Source of the DNA: Paenibacillus sp. FSL R5-0623
GTDB lineage: Bacteria; Bacillota; Bacilli; Paenibacillales; Paenibacillaceae
NCBI RefSeq assembly: GCF_037974265.1
Contig: NZ_CP150233.1
Coordinates: 3,286,001 to 3,350,000, forward strand
Reading direction: 5' to 3'
DNA: 64,000 bases
Shown here: positions 16,202 to 26,232 of the stretch, piece by piece
Layout: each line of letters opens with the position of its first letter
Position numbering within the stretch: position 1 is the stretch's first letter
The notes under the pieces: model-generated
Told to the model about the DNA's origin: nothing
Databases searched by the model: none
What the model saw: only the letters and a program-made list of their open reading frames with translations
Made by a program: the position numbers and the translations under genes

Positions 16202-16215
16202 TGTAACCGGTTACA
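16202..16215. promoter_or_regulatory. RbsR operator (LacI-type palindrome)
   Basis: TGTAACCGGTTACA is a perfect 14-bp palindrome with the central CG typical of LacI-family sites, 18 bp before the rbsR start. It also fits most of the cre consensus, so CcpA might share it. A one-mismatch copy lies inside rbsK at 17466. Confidence 0.85.
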
Positions 16216-16233
16216 CATAGAGGAGAGCAACTT

Positions 16234-17223
16234 ATGACAACAATTAAAGATGTAGCTCAACTGGCTGGCGTATCTGTTGCCACCGTATCCAGGGTCATTA
16301 ACGATAGAGGTTATGTTCATGCGGACACACGCAAGAAAGTAGAAGATGCTGTGAAGGCGCTTAACTTTTCGCCGAATGAAGTGGCCCGCTCATTATATAA
16401 GCGCAAGTCCAAACTGATTGGCCTGTTGTTGCCGGATATCGCCAACCCTTATTTCCCGCAGTTGGCCCGCGGCGTAGAGGACAGGATGCAAGAGCAGGAT
16501 TATAGACTGATATTTGGAAATAGTGATGAGGATGAACGGAAGGAGCAGGATTACATCCAGACGTTTATCCAGAACAACGTGGTCGGTGTGATCTCTTCAA
16601 CGAACTACCCTCATTCTTCAATATATGAAAACCTGAAGATTCCCGTTGTGTTTCTGGACAGAACATCACTCGATCGTCCATCCGTGTATGCGGACGGCAG
16701 GGAAGGTGGAAGACTAGCTGCAAGGGAGATCATCAAACGCGGCAGTCGCCGGATCACAGTTATGCAGGGACCGTCACAGATCAGACCCGCTCAAGATCGC
16801 TTTGAAGGAGCGATTGAAATCATCCGTGATGCTGGGTTAGACTACAAGGTAATCCAGACGACCTCATTTTCAATTAACGAGGCAGGTGTATGGGCTGAAG
16901 AATTATTCAGAAAGTATGCGGACACAGACGGGGTCATTGCCAGCAACGACATCGCAGCCATGGCCGTACTGCATGAGGCATCACGAATCGGAAGAAAGGT
17001 TCCTGATGACGTACAAGTGATTGGTTTCGATGACATTCCGATGAGCAGGCTGTTATCGCCGGCATTGTCCACCATCCATCAGCCAGCATACGAGATGGGA
17101 AGGGAAGCGGCGGGATTACTTATCCAGCTTGTGGAACAAGCTGCAATAGAGAACAAAAACATACAGTTACCCGTAAGTTTCATCGAACGGGGCACTACGA
17201 GAAAGGTGAGATCAGATGGCTAA
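16234..17223 (+). CDS. rbsR: ribose operon repressor, LacI family
   Basis: 329 aa. The N-terminal helix-turn-helix is 'TIKDVAQLAGVSVATVSRVIN', followed by the hinge and 'NFSPNEVARSLYKRKSKLIGLLLPDIANPYF'. Residues 60-329 form the periplasmic-binding-protein-like sugar domain, with 'DRTSLDRPSVYADGREGGRLAAREIIKRG' and 'QVIGFDDIPMSRLLSPALSTIHQP'. GAGGAGAG precedes the ATG. It heads the rbs operon and overlaps rbsK by 8 bp. The palindrome at 16202 is the evident autoregulatory operator; ribose or a phosphorylated derivative should relieve repression. Confidence 0.93.
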   Translation: MTTIKDVAQLAGVSVATVSRVINDRGYVHADTRKKVEDAVKALNFSPNEVARSLYKRKSKLIGLLLPDIANPYFPQLARGVEDRMQEQDYRLIFGNSDEDERKEQDYIQTFIQNNVVGVISSTNYPHSSIYENLKIPVVFLDRTSLDRPSVYADGREGGRLAAREIIKRGSRRITVMQGPSQIRPAQDRFEGAIEIIRDAGLDYKVIQTTSFSINEAGVWAEELFRKYADTDGVIASNDIAAMAVLHEASRIGRKVPDDVQVIGFDDIPMSRLLSPALSTIHQPAYEMGREAAGLLIQLVEQAAIENKNIQLPVSFIERGTTRKVRSDG

Positions 17224-18094
17224 AATATGTGTAATAGGAAGCAGTTCGATGGATCTGGTTGTTACTTCGTCAAGACGGCCGGGAGCGGGGGAAACCGTTC
17301 TTGGCGATAGCTTCAAAACGGTTCCTGGTGGCAAAGGAGCCAATCAGGCTGTTGCCGCTGCACGACTGGGTGCCGAGGTTGCGATGATCGGCCGGGTAGG
17401 CGACGATGCTTTTGGCAAAGATATTTTAGAGAACTTTAGAGCAAATGCTGTAAATACGCAAAATGTGAAACCGGTTACACATTCAGAAAGCGGAACGGCT
17501 CATATCATTCTGGCAGAAGGTGATAATAGTATTATAGTGGTTGAAGCGGCGAACCGGGAAGTCACTCCTGCATATGTCGATGAAGCAGCTGAAGTGATCC
17601 GCGATGCAGATATCGTACTAATTCAGCAGGAAATTCCGGAGGAAACGGTTGTGCATGTGAGTATATTATGTGCAGAATTCGGAACACCGCTGTTGCTTAA
17701 TCCCGCTCCGGCGAGAACATTGCCGCAAGAAGTGATCGACAATGCCGCATATATCACGCCGAACGAGCATGAAGCCGAGATTTTGTTTCAGGGCATGAGT
17801 CCGGCACAGGCATTACGTCAGTATCCTAACAAGTTGTTCATCACGGAGGGCAGTAAAGGTGTACGTTACTTTGATGGCACTGAGGAAATTTTAGTCCCAA
17901 CTTATAAAGTTGAGGCTGTCGATACTACTGGGGCAGGGGATACGTTCAACGCTGCATTTGCAGTTGCTTTGGCAGAAGGGAAGGCCTTGCAAGAGAGTAT
18001 ACGCTTCGCCAATCGGGCTGCATCGTTGTCCGTCACCAAGTTCGGAGCGCAGGGCGGCATGCCGACGCGTGATGAAGTAGAGGAGAGCTTGTAA
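17216..18094 (+). CDS. rbsK: ribokinase
   Basis: 292 aa PfkB-family sugar kinase that phosphorylates imported ribose to ribose 5-phosphate. The first PfkB signature is '[18 protein letters not shown]' (about residues 38-55) and the second is '[20 protein letters not shown]' with the catalytic Asp of GAGD. 'NPAPARTLP' and 'TPNEHEAE' are also ribokinase-typical. It overlaps rbsR by 8 bp and its TAA shares a base with the rbsD ATG, so translation is coupled. The coding region contains a near copy of the RbsR operator at 17466-17479. Confidence 0.95.
   Translation: MAKICVIGSSSMDLVVTSSRRPGAGETVLGDSFKTVPGGKGANQAVAAARLGAEVAMIGRVGDDAFGKDILENFRANAVNTQNVKPVTHSESGTAHIILAEGDNSIIVVEAANREVTPAYVDEAAEVIRDADIVLIQQEIPEETVVHVSILCAEFGTPLLLNPAPARTLPQEVIDNAAYITPNEHEAEILFQGMSPAQALRQYPNKLFITEGSKGVRYFDGTEEILVPTYKVEAVDTTGAGDTFNAAFAVALAEGKALQESIRFANRAASLSVTKFGAQGGMPTRDEVEESL
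17466..17479. promoter_or_regulatory. candidate auxiliary RbsR/CcpA site within rbsK
   Basis: TGAAACCGGTTACA differs from the perfect operator at 16202 in one base, 1264 bp downstream. LacI-type repressors often use intragenic auxiliary sites for looping; here only the match itself is seen. Confidence 0.4.
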
Positions 18095-18495
18095 TGAAAA
18101 GAAATGGCATGTTGAATAGTCACATTTCCAAGATTTTGTCTGACTTGGGCCATACGGACATGATTGCGATTGCGGATGCAGGTCTGCCGGTACCGGACGG
18201 GGTAGTCAAAATCGATCTGGCTCTCAAACTGGGAACACCAAGTTTTCGCGAAGTGGTGGAAGCGATCACTGAAGATATGGTCATTGAGAAAGTCATTGTG
18301 GCTGAAGAGATTCGCGAAGGCAATCCCGTAGCCATGCAATTCATCACAGAGAAATTTGGGGTAGAAGCAATCGATGCTTCGGTCAGCCACGAGCAATTCA
18401 AAGCATTAACACGGCAGGTGAAAGCAGTCATCCGTACAGGTGAAGCCACACCCTATGCTAATTGCATTTTACAATCGGGAGTCCATTTCGGTTAA
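18094..18495 (+). CDS. rbsD: D-ribose pyranase
   Basis: 133 aa, normal length for RbsD, which interconverts the beta-pyranose and beta-furanose forms of ribose so that ribokinase receives the furanose. The N-terminus '[34 protein letters not shown]' contains the family's active-site His (in LNSHI) and Asp (in IADAGLP), and the C-terminus '[19 protein letters not shown]' is strongly conserved. It is coupled to rbsK by a one-base overlap. Confidence 0.95.
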   Translation: MKRNGMLNSHISKILSDLGHTDMIAIADAGLPVPDGVVKIDLALKLGTPSFREVVEAITEDMVIEKVIVAEEIREGNPVAMQFITEKFGVEAIDASVSHEQFKALTRQVKAVIRTGEATPYANCILQSGVHFG

Positions 18496-18509
18496 AAGGA
18501 GGTTGCGTA

Positions 18510-19991
18510 ATGCACATTCAGATGCAAGACATTCATAAAGCGTTTGGAACGAATCAGGTGCTGAGCGGAGTGGATTTTGAACTAAAGGATGGTGAAGTTC
18601 ATGCCCTGATGGGGGAGAATGGAGCCGGGAAATCCACACTGATGAATATTCTGATTGGTCTCCATCAGAGAGACCAAGGGACCATCATGATCGACGGAGA
18701 AGAAAACTATTTTGCAAGTCCAAAGGAAGCCGAGAAACTGGGTATCACATTCATACATCAGGAGCTGAATGTATGGCCTGAAATGACGGTGCTGGATAAT
18801 CTCTTCATTGGTAAGGAACTGACATCATCGTTCGGATTGCTTAATACAAGACAAATGAAAGCGCTTGCCAAAGAACAGTTCGCCAAGCTTTCCGTAGACA
18901 TACCACTGGAACGCCCTGCGGGAGAGTGCTCTGTCGGGCAGCAACAGATGATCGAGATTGCCAAAGCGCTAATGACAGATGCCAAGGTCATCATTATGGA
19001 CGAGCCAACAGCAGCACTTACGGAGCGTGAGATCCAGAAGCTGTTTGGTGTAATCAGTTCGCTGAAGAAGGAAGGCGTATCCATCGTGTATATCTCTCAC
19101 CGAATGGAGGAGATATTCACGATCTGTGACCGGATTACCATCATGCGTGACGGAAGAACGGTGGACACGCAAGCTATTCCGCAGACAAGCTTTGATGAAG
19201 TGGTGCGGAAAATGGTAGGTCGTGAACTTACCGAGCGTTATCCTGTCCGGAATCCTTCGTATGGTGAAGTTGTCCTCGAAGTAAGAAATGCAAGCAGCAA
19301 AGGTCTATTCGAGAATATTAACTTCACGGTGAGAGCGGGGGAAATACTCGGCTTCTCAGGACTCATGGGTTCTGGACGAACAGAGATCATGAGAACCATC
19401 TTTGGTTTGGATACGTTGGATAGCGGTGAAATCTTCATCCGCGGCAAAAAAGCGAACATTCGTAAACCGGCAGATGCAGTGAAACATGGAATCGGGTTTA
19501 TTACAGAAGACCGCAAGGATGAGGGGCTGGTATTAGACTTCTCCATTCGCGAGAATATGGCGTTGCCAAATCTGTTCAGTTTCTCAAGCAAAGGTTTCAT
19601 CTCAGCTTCCAAAGAACAAGACTTCGTAGATACACTGATCAAACGTCTACAGATCAAAACGCAATCCTCCGAGACGGCGGCAAGGAATCTATCCGGGGGT
19701 AACCAGCAGAAGGTGGTTATTGCGAAATGGGTTGGTATCGGACCAAGCGTGCTTATCCTGGATGAACCTACCCGCGGAGTGGATGTCGGGGCGAAGCGCG
19801 AAATCTATGAATTGATGAATGAACTGACTGACCGCGGCGTTGCAATCATCATGGTATCGTCGGAGCTACCTGAAGTGCTTGGCATGAGTGACCGGATCGC
19901 GGTTGTGCATGAGGGACACATCAGTGGCGAGGTTGCAAGGGAAGTAGCAACACAAGAACACATTATGACATTGGCCACAGGGGGACAGTGA
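18510..19991 (+). CDS. rbsA: ribose ABC transporter, ATP-binding protein
   Basis: 493 aa from the ATG at 18510 with an AAAGGAGGT site; the frame extends upstream without a site. Two fused ABC domains: Walker [10 protein letters not shown] at residues 35-43, with '[15 protein letters not shown]' and Walker B '[11 protein letters not shown]'; the second domain has a degenerate P-loop ('[10 protein letters not shown]') but a good signature '[14 protein letters not shown]' and '[15 protein letters not shown]'. That asymmetry is normal for RbsA-type sugar importers. It energises RbsC in the membrane. Confidence 0.96.
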   Translation: MHIQMQDIHKAFGTNQVLSGVDFELKDGEVHALMGENGAGKSTLMNILIGLHQRDQGTIMIDGEENYFASPKEAEKLGITFIHQELNVWPEMTVLDNLFIGKELTSSFGLLNTRQMKALAKEQFAKLSVDIPLERPAGECSVGQQQMIEIAKALMTDAKVIIMDEPTAALTEREIQKLFGVISSLKKEGVSIVYISHRMEEIFTICDRITIMRDGRTVDTQAIPQTSFDEVVRKMVGRELTERYPVRNPSYGEVVLEVRNASSKGLFENINFTVRAGEILGFSGLMGSGRTEIMRTIFGLDTLDSGEIFIRGKKANIRKPADAVKHGIGFITEDRKDEGLVLDFSIRENMALPNLFSFSSKGFISASKEQDFVDTLIKRLQIKTQSSETAARNLSGGNQQKVVIAKWVGIGPSVLILDEPTRGVDVGAKREIYELMNELTDRGVAIIMVSSELPEVLGMSDRIAVVHEGHISGEVAREVATQEHIMTLATGGQ

Positions 19992-19992
19992 T

Positions 19993-20964
19993 ATGACAAC
20001 AATGCAGGAAAACAAAACGGCTAAAAGCGGATTCCGTTTCTCAAACGTGATACAAAAATTGGGACCGCTACTTGGCTTAATCATTCTTATTCTCATCGTA
20101 TCGGTGTTGAATCCAAGTTTCTTGGAACCACTTAATATCTTGAATTTATTGCGTCAAGTCTCGATTAATGCGCTGATAGCCTTTGGTATGACGTTTGTTA
20201 TTCTGACGGGTGGAATTGATCTGTCAGTTGGATCGATCCTGGCTTTATCCAGTGCTTTTGTAGCAAACATGATGTTGTCCGGCCTGGATCCGATCTTGTC
20301 CATCATTATTGGTGTAGCACTCGGTGGTGTCATGGGTATGGTGAACGGACTGATGATTACCAAAGGCAAAATGGCTCCGTTTATCGCTACACTCGCTACC
20401 ATGACGATATTCAGGGGACTAACATTGGTGTACACCAATGGTAATCCAATTACAGGCCTCGGCGATAATCTGTTGTTCCAACTGTTTGGCCGCGGTTACC
20501 TGCTGGGCATTCCGGTACCTGCAATTACGATGCTGATTACCTTCATGATTCTGTGGATTGTTTTGCATAAAACGGCTTTTGGCCGCAAAACGTACGCCAT
20601 CGGTGGTAATGAGAAAGCTTCCATTATCTCGGGTATCAAAGTGAATCGCGTGAAAATTATGATTTACTCCCTAACAGGTATGCTCGCTGCTCTGGCAGGT
20701 GCAATTCTGACATCACGTTTGAATTCAGCGCAGCCAACGGCAGGTACATCCTACGAGCTGGATGCGATCGCAGCAGTTGTACTGGGTGGTACAAGTCTTG
20801 CTGGAGGACGCGGACGCATCGTTGGTACACTGATCGGTGTTCTGATTATCGGCGTGTTGAATAATGGATTGAACTTGCTTGAAGTAAACTCATTTTATCA
20901 AATGGTTGTAAAAGGTATCGTCATTGCCATTGCTGTCCTGCTGGACCGCAAGAAAACAGCATAA
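19993..20964 (+). CDS. rbsC: ribose ABC transporter, permease
   Basis: 323 aa, strongly hydrophobic with eight to ten membrane helices. 'GMTFVILTGGIDLSVGSILALSS' and 'ELDAIAAVVLGGTSLAGGRGRIVGTLIGVLIIGVLNNGLNLL' are the family's conserved loops, the latter contacting the ATPase. The start follows the rbsA stop by one base. A single permease gene implies a homodimer in the membrane. Confidence 0.96.
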   Translation: MTTMQENKTAKSGFRFSNVIQKLGPLLGLIILILIVSVLNPSFLEPLNILNLLRQVSINALIAFGMTFVILTGGIDLSVGSILALSSAFVANMMLSGLDPILSIIIGVALGGVMGMVNGLMITKGKMAPFIATLATMTIFRGLTLVYTNGNPITGLGDNLLFQLFGRGYLLGIPVPAITMLITFMILWIVLHKTAFGRKTYAIGGNEKASIISGIKVNRVKIMIYSLTGMLAALAGAILTSRLNSAQPTAGTSYELDAIAAVVLGGTSLAGGRGRIVGTLIGVLIIGVLNNGLNLLEVNSFYQMVVKGIVIAIAVLLDRKKTA

Positions 20965-20978
20965 GGAGAGAAGCGAAT

Positions 20979-21911
20979 ATGAAAAAGTGGACTGTAACAC
21001 TCATAAGTATGCTGATGATCATCGTTCTGGCCGGGTGCTCTCTGGAGCCACCGGAATGGGCGAAACCTAACCCAAACAAAAGTAACGGACAGAAGAAAAT
21101 AGGTTTGTCGATATCTACACTGAACAATCCATTCTTTGTATCACTGAAGGACGGGGTAATGGCCGAAGCCAAAAAACAGGGAATACAGGTCATCGTGGTG
21201 GATGCGCAGAACGATTCGGCCAAACAAACCAATGATGTGGATGATCTCATTCAGCAAGGCGTTAGTGCACTGCTAATTAACCCTGCGGACTCTGCAGCGA
21301 TCTCCACAGCGGTTCAATCCGCTAATAGTGTGGGCATTCCTGTAATCACGCTGGATCGCTCCGCAGATAAAGGCGAAGTGGCGGCACTAGTGGCATCTGA
21401 TAACGTTAAAGGTGGACGCATGGCAGCTGAATATTTTGTGGAACAACTGGGTGAGGGAGCAAAAGTCATTGAACTTGAGGGTGTGCCTGGTGCTTCCGCA
21501 ACAAGAGAACGGGGTAAAGGTTTCCATGAAGTGGCTGACAAGCAACTTGATGTGGTTTCCAAACAATCTGCTGATTTCGATCGGTCCAAAGGATTAAATG
21601 TCATGGAGAATCTGCTTCAGGGTAATCCTGACGTGCAGGCAGTATTTGCTCATAATGATGAGATGGCACTTGGTGCGATTGAAGCGATTCAAAGCTCAGG
21701 TAAAGACATTCCGGTCATCGGATTCGATGGTAATGATGATGCAATCAAATCCATTCAGGATGGGAAATTGACGGCAACAGTCGCTCAGCAGCCTATACTG
21801 ATTGGCCAACTGGCGCTGCAAGCAGCTCTGGATGTGCTCAGTGGCAAGCAGGTGGAGTCATCGATTCCCGCTGAATTGAAGCTGGTAACGAAGGAAAATG
21901 TGAATGAGTAA
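20979..21911 (+). CDS. rbsB: D-ribose-binding lipoprotein
   Basis: 310 aa with a lipoprotein signal ending in the lipobox L-A-G-C (MLMIIVLAGCSLEPP), so it is tethered outside the membrane. The mature part has the ribose-binding fold: 'KKIGLSISTLNNPFFVSLKDG', 'ALLINPADSAAISTAVQSAN', 'VITLDRSADKGEVAALVASDN' and 'AVFAHNDEMALGAIEAIQSSG'. These carry the Asn, Asp and Arg residues that hydrogen-bond the sugar in RbsB proteins. It is the last gene of the operon, closed by the terminator at 21962. Confidence 0.95.
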   Translation: MKKWTVTLISMLMIIVLAGCSLEPPEWAKPNPNKSNGQKKIGLSISTLNNPFFVSLKDGVMAEAKKQGIQVIVVDAQNDSAKQTNDVDDLIQQGVSALLINPADSAAISTAVQSANSVGIPVITLDRSADKGEVAALVASDNVKGGRMAAEYFVEQLGEGAKVIELEGVPGASATRERGKGFHEVADKQLDVVSKQSADFDRSKGLNVMENLLQGNPDVQAVFAHNDEMALGAIEAIQSSGKDIPVIGFDGNDDAIKSIQDGKLTATVAQQPILIGQLALQAALDVLSGKQVESSIPAELKLVTKENVNE

Positions 21912-21961
21912 ATACATCATAAAACATGTATCTTCTTGGACATGAACATAGGACTAAACCA

Positions 21962-21985
21962 AGCCGCTAAATTAGCGGCTTTTTT
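21962..21985 (+). terminator. terminator of the rbs operon
   Basis: AGCCGCTAA (21962-21970) and TTAGCGGCT (21972-21980) form a perfect palindrome followed by T. Confidence 0.92.
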
Positions 21986-22082
21986 CATTTTGGAAGAAGC
22001 GTGCGAGCATCACATCAATCAGATTATTGACTTTTAAAAGCATATTAAAGGTGCCCCAATTGAATTAATGTCCACTTTGTCA

Positions 22083-22113
22083 TTTTGGACTGCTCCAAAA
22101 GAGCATTTTTGGA
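22083..22113. promoter_or_regulatory. alternating TTTTGGA / TCCAAAA repeats upstream of the PLP-related operon
   Basis: TTTTGGA occurs at 22083-22089 and 22107-22113, and its complement TCCAAAA sits between at 22094-22100. The central copy can pair with either neighbour. As DNA it resembles the direct and inverted repeat arrays bound by MocR-type regulators; as RNA it would make two mutually exclusive hairpins. The rest of the 21986-22233 interval shows nothing else I can name. Confidence 0.45.
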
Positions 22114-22233
22114 TATGTATATCCAATCCATGCGTTGCTATACTAGCATGACGTTCTACACAGTCTTCACAACATAAGGAGGAGCTAATCTCATTGATAC
22201 ATTCCTGTTCGGAATAGAAAGAAGGTGGCTGAC

Positions 22234-22977
22234 ATGAAACATCTAGTAGAAGAAAATCTTCAAGCTGTAAGACAGCAAATGGCATTGGCCTGCCAGGCTT
22301 CAGGTCGCAACATAGAGGACATCAAGTTGTTGCTCGCGACCAAAACGGTACCGCTTGAGAAATTACAAATAGCTATTCAAGCAGGTGAGGTCCTCTTTGG
22401 AGAAAACAAAGCTCAAGAACTCCGAGACAAATTCCCACTCATGGAACAAAGCAAGCAGGTGGAATGGCATTTTATCGGACATCTGCAAACAAATAAAGTA
22501 AAGGAGGTTGTTAAATATGTTACTCTCATTCATTCCGTAGATCGTCTGAAACTGGGTCAAGCGTTACATAACCAGCTTCTCAAAGAGAATAAGACCTTAG
22601 ACATTCTTGTGCAAATTAACACGTCCTACGAAGAAAGTAAATTTGGTGCCTCTCCAGAAACAGCCGTTGAGCTTGTAGAACAGTTAACTCAATTCGAGAC
22701 ATTGAACGTGAAAGGTTTAATGACGATTGGAAAACTGAATGCGACGAACGAAGAAACGCGACATTGTTTTCGATTGTTAAACCAGATCCGTTCACAGATT
22801 AAAGAGAAAAATATTCCACGCGTAGAAATGGATATTTTATCGATGGGTATGTCTGGTGACTTCCAGGTCGCCATTGAAGAAGGAGCTACAATGATACGTG
22901 TAGGGACAAGTGTATTTGGTCAACGCTACTTACCGGACGAGTATTACTGGAATGAAAACACACGCATCGATGATTAA
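22234..22977 (+). CDS. YggS-family PLP-binding protein
   Basis: 247 aa from the ATG at 22234 with GAAGGTGG upstream (a GTG three codons earlier is less well placed). Fold type III PLP barrel: the lysine is in 'IKLLLATKTVPLEKLQ', with 'FGENKAQELRDKFPLM', 'WHFIGHLQTNKVKEVV', 'LVQINTSYEESKFG' and the phosphate-binding 'SMGMSGDFQVAIEEGATMIRVGTSVFG' all present. YggS proteins buffer or deliver pyridoxal phosphate and have no proven catalytic activity. Placement as first gene before a permease and an SHMT suggests a paralogue specialised for this operon, probably beside a housekeeping copy near the cell-division cluster. Confidence 0.9.
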   Translation: MKHLVEENLQAVRQQMALACQASGRNIEDIKLLLATKTVPLEKLQIAIQAGEVLFGENKAQELRDKFPLMEQSKQVEWHFIGHLQTNKVKEVVKYVTLIHSVDRLKLGQALHNQLLKENKTLDILVQINTSYEESKFGASPETAVELVEQLTQFETLNVKGLMTIGKLNATNEETRHCFRLLNQIRSQIKEKNIPRVEMDILSMGMSGDFQVAIEEGATMIRVGTSVFGQRYLPDEYYWNENTRIDD

Positions 22978-22996
22978 GTGAGAGGTAGTGTTAAAT

Positions 22997-24202
22997 ATGA
23001 AGACAGCATCCCCTTCGTTACGTGGCCGTGATTTGATATCGCCGGTGATCGCCGCTTTAATATCCGTAATTGTTAATTACGGGGGAACGTTTATCCTTGT
23101 TTTTCAAGCTGCAAAAGTCGCTGGTTTAAGTCCGGAAATGACCGCTTCCTGGATTTGGTCCATCTCGATTGGGGTAGGAGTAACAGGAATTTGGCTCAGT
23201 TATCGATATAAGGAACCGATTATTACAGCCTGGTCTACACCGGGTGTGGCGTTTCTCGTTTCAGCATTAGCGGTAACCCCTTATCCAGAAGCTATTGGCG
23301 CTTACATGATTTCAGCAGTCGGATTTATTATTTTAGGTTTGTCAGGCATGTTTGAACGTTTCGTTCGACTTATTCCCCCAGGCATCGCTTCCGGATTGTT
23401 AGCCGGTATTTTACTACAGTTTGGTATTTCGGCCTTTGGAGGGGCGAAGGTAGATTCTTTGCTTGTGATTGTACTGTTTGCAGGCTATATCGTGCTAAGA
23501 AGGTTTACTTCCCGTTACGCCATTGTTGGCATATTGGCAATCGGCTTGATTTATTTGATATGCATGGGGAAAACAGACTTCAGTACGATCCAATTGGCTG
23601 TAGCATCGCCTGTATTTGTTGTTCCAGCATTTTCGTTAAATGCTTTACTTGGCGTTGCGCTACCGCTGTTCATTATTACCTTGACAGGGCAGTATATGCC
23701 CGGAATGCTTGTTCTGCGTAATGATGGATTCAAGACAAGTGCCAATCCTATTCTAGCTGTAACAGGTTTGGGTTCGCTTCTTGCAGCCCCATTCGGATCA
23801 CATGCTTTTAATGTGGCAGCTATTACAGCAGCGATTTGTACAGGGAAAGATGCACATGAGGATTCAACGAAGCGGTATATTGCAGGTATTGCTTGTGGTG
23901 TTTTTTATATTTTTATCGGCATTTTTGGCGTAACATTGGCTGCTCTGTTTTTGATTCTTCCTGCTACTTTTATTGCAACATTAGCGGGATTGGCCTTACT
24001 TGGAACCATCGGTGGCAGTCTTGCCAATGCATTAACGGACCCTAAGGGACGTGAAACTGCATTGATTACGTTTTTGGCGACAGCAGCGAATGTGACTTTG
24101 CTTGGTGTGGGTGGTGCATTTTGGGGACTGTTTGCAGGAATGATGGCACATCTACTGATGAATAGTAAATTTCCCAAAAAACAACTTGGAACGAATAAAT
24201 AA
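22997..24202 (+). CDS. BenE-like benzoate/proton symporter family permease
   Basis: 401 aa from the ATG at 22997. Eleven or twelve membrane helices with '[32 protein letters not shown]' at the N-terminus, '[19 protein letters not shown]' and '[27 protein letters not shown]', the motifs of the BenE family. The name comes from a benzoate carrier, but the genes around this one handle PLP chemistry and amino acids, so the true substrate may well not be benzoate. It is 19 bp after the YggS-like gene and 25 bp before glyA-like, hence one operon. Confidence 0.85.
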   Translation: MKTASPSLRGRDLISPVIAALISVIVNYGGTFILVFQAAKVAGLSPEMTASWIWSISIGVGVTGIWLSYRYKEPIITAWSTPGVAFLVSALAVTPYPEAIGAYMISAVGFIILGLSGMFERFVRLIPPGIASGLLAGILLQFGISAFGGAKVDSLLVIVLFAGYIVLRRFTSRYAIVGILAIGLIYLICMGKTDFSTIQLAVASPVFVVPAFSLNALLGVALPLFIITLTGQYMPGMLVLRNDGFKTSANPILAVTGLGSLLAAPFGSHAFNVAAITAAICTGKDAHEDSTKRYIAGIACGVFYIFIGIFGVTLAALFLILPATFIATLAGLALLGTIGGSLANALTDPKGRETALITFLATAANVTLLGVGGAFWGLFAGMMAHLLMNSKFPKKQLGTNK

Positions 24203-24227
24203 CCGTAATATTGAGAGGAAGATGTTC

Positions 24228-25472
24228 ATGAAACATTTGGAGAAGCAAGATAAAGTAATAGGAATGGCTGTCCAGCAAGAGCTTGGAAGGCAGCGGGATA
24301 AGATAGAACTGATTGCATCAGAGAATTTTGTAAGTCAAGCTGTGATGGAAGCAACAGGTTCGGTATTGACCAATAAATATGCGGAAGGGTATCCGGGCAG
24401 AAGATATTATGGCGGGTGTGAGCATGTCGATACAGTCGAAGAGATAGCAAATAGCCGCCTTAAAGCACTTTTTGGCGCTGAACATGCGAATGTGCAGCCT
24501 CACTCCGGTTCTCAGGCCAACATGGCAGTATATTTTGCCTCGGTTGAGATTGGGGACACAATACTTGGCATGAATCTATCCCAGGGTGGTCATCTAACAC
24601 ACGGAAGTACTGTTAATTTTTCAGGTAGGTTTTACAATTTTGTTTCATATGGTGTCGATGCACAGACGGGCCGCATTGACTTTGACGAAGTACGTAAACT
24701 TGCTTATAAGTATCGTCCACGCATGATTGTTGCAGGTGGAAGTGCATACCCGCGGACCATTGAGTTTGAATTATTTGCCCAGATTGCCGCCGAAGTGGGA
24801 GCTCTTTTCTTTGTAGATATGGCGCATATAGCAGGAATTGTTGCGGCAGGTTTGCATCCTAACCCGGTACCACTTGCCCATTTTGTTTCAACCACCACAC
24901 ACAAGACCTTACGAGGACCACGAGGGGGAGCCATTTTTTGCCGGGAGTCCTGGGCAAAGGCGATTGACAAAGCTGTATTCCCGGGGACTCAGGGCGGGCC
25001 ATTCATGCACGTTATCGCGGGGAAAGCGGTGGCATTAGGCGAGGCATTGCAAACCGAGTTCACAACATATATTGAAGGTGTTCTGAATAACGCCAACGTA
25101 TTGGCAGAAACTTTAATGAATGAAGGACTTACCCTTGTATCGGGAGGAACAGATAATCATATCGTGTTGGTTGACTTACGAACTATGGGCCTTACAGGCA
25201 AAGAAGCCGAAGCTTTACTGGATGAAGTAGGGATTACGGCGAATAAAAATGCAATTCCTCACGATACGGCAAGTCCTTTGGTTACAAGCGGTATTCGTTT
25301 TGGAACTCCGGCTATGACTTCAAGAGGGCTTGGAGCCAGGGAAATGAAAGAAATTGCTCAGTTGATAGGGCTTGCTTTTAAAAATCCAAAGAACTCGAAT
25401 GTGAAAAATCAAATATTAGGTAGTGTCCGTGAAATCACTTCGCAATTTCCTCTATATGAAGGGCTTAAATAG
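24228..25472 (+). CDS. serine hydroxymethyltransferase (GlyA family)
   Basis: 414 aa from the ATG at 24228, eight bases after GAGAGGAA. A full-length fold type I PLP enzyme: '[19 protein letters not shown]', '[20 protein letters not shown]', '[16 protein letters not shown]', and the Schiff-base lysine in '[14 protein letters not shown]'. SHMT interconverts serine and glycine with tetrahydrofolate. Because it lies with a YggS-like gene and a permease, and not alone near upp or atp genes as the housekeeping copy does in many Firmicutes, I infer a second SHMT or a relative acting on another beta-hydroxy or alpha-methyl amino acid. All key residues I can see are kept. Confidence 0.9.
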   Translation: MKHLEKQDKVIGMAVQQELGRQRDKIELIASENFVSQAVMEATGSVLTNKYAEGYPGRRYYGGCEHVDTVEEIANSRLKALFGAEHANVQPHSGSQANMAVYFASVEIGDTILGMNLSQGGHLTHGSTVNFSGRFYNFVSYGVDAQTGRIDFDEVRKLAYKYRPRMIVAGGSAYPRTIEFELFAQIAAEVGALFFVDMAHIAGIVAAGLHPNPVPLAHFVSTTTHKTLRGPRGGAIFCRESWAKAIDKAVFPGTQGGPFMHVIAGKAVALGEALQTEFTTYIEGVLNNANVLAETLMNEGLTLVSGGTDNHIVLVDLRTMGLTGKEAEALLDEVGITANKNAIPHDTASPLVTSGIRFGTPAMTSRGLGAREMKEIAQLIGLAFKNPKNSNVKNQILGSVREITSQFPLYEGLK

Positions 25473-25491
25473 CTCACAGCAGACACAAATA

Positions 25492-25531
25492 GAGCCTGCA
25501 ATTGTTCCTGATGGATAACAATTGCAGGCTC
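25492..25531. terminator. long hairpin between convergent SHMT and NmrA-like genes
   Basis: GAGCCTGCAATTGTT (25492-25506) and AACAATTGCAGGCTC (25517-25531) form a perfect 15-bp stem. The T tail is poor on both sides, so it may act as a bidirectional terminator or as an mRNA 3' end protector. Confidence 0.7.
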
Positions 25532-25566
25532 GTAATGTGCTTGTTTATATTGAAACTAAGACGGCC

Positions 25567-26187
25567 CTAGTAGGCTATACCTACACGAGATTGTACATAC
25601 TCATCAGACATTAATTGCTGATAAGCAAACTCCGCAGTATCGATTACAGATATAGAAGTTCCACCGTCAGGCAAATAGTCGCGCTCAACCCGGTACTTAC
25701 CAAGAGATTCTCCATCAAATAAGTAGGTAGGACACACGATGGTCCATTCTAACTCTGAAGCCTTCAGAATGTTGTACATCTCCAGATGCTCTTCAGCTGC
25801 TCGCGTGGACTTACGTTTGGACTCAGGGGATTGAAAACGAAGCAAGCCAGGATCCGTTCGACTTTCCAATATTCCTGCTGTACCAATGGTAATGATTCTT
25901 TTGATACGCTCCTGAGCCATAACCTCAACAATATGTCCCATGGATTGCGATAATGTAGTTGTTCCATCGGTACTTAAGGAACTAACAACGAGATCCACAC
26001 CCTGTATGGCGTAATGAATATCCTCTTTGACTAAAGCGTTTCCTTGATGTAGAACGAAATTGTCATCGTTGATTTGTACCTTTTCCGGGCTTCTAACCAG
26101 TGCAGTTACATGATGATTGGAACGTAGGGCATTAGAGACGAAATGACTTCCAACCCGTCCGGTGGCTCCTAACACTAAAATGTTCAT
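25567..26187 (-). CDS. NAD(P)H-binding protein, NmrA/atypical SDR family
   Basis: 206 aa from the ATG at 26187 (AGGATG nine bases upstream). 'MNILVLGATGRVGSHFVSNAL' is an atypical-SDR Rossmann motif (G-A-T-G-x-x-G), followed by 'VTALVRSPEKV' and 'DLVVSSLSTDG'. The usual SDR catalytic Tyr-x-x-x-Lys is not in place, so the protein may be a redox sensor or a reductase of the YwnB/NmrA kind. It follows the MocR-type gene on the same strand after 45 bp and may be cotranscribed with it. Confidence 0.82.
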   Translation of the reverse strand: MNILVLGATGRVGSHFVSNALRSNHHVTALVRSPEKVQINDDNFVLHQGNALVKEDIHYAIQGVDLVVSSLSTDGTTTLSQSMGHIVEVMAQERIKRIITIGTAGILESRTDPGLLRFQSPESKRKSTRAAEEHLEMYNILKASELEWTIVCPTYLFDGESLGKYRVERDYLPDGGTSISVIDTAEFAYQQLMSDEYVQSRVGIAY

Positions 26188-26232
26188 TACAAAAAACATC
26201 CTTTCGAATCCGATTGGAGAGCATGTTCTCCA

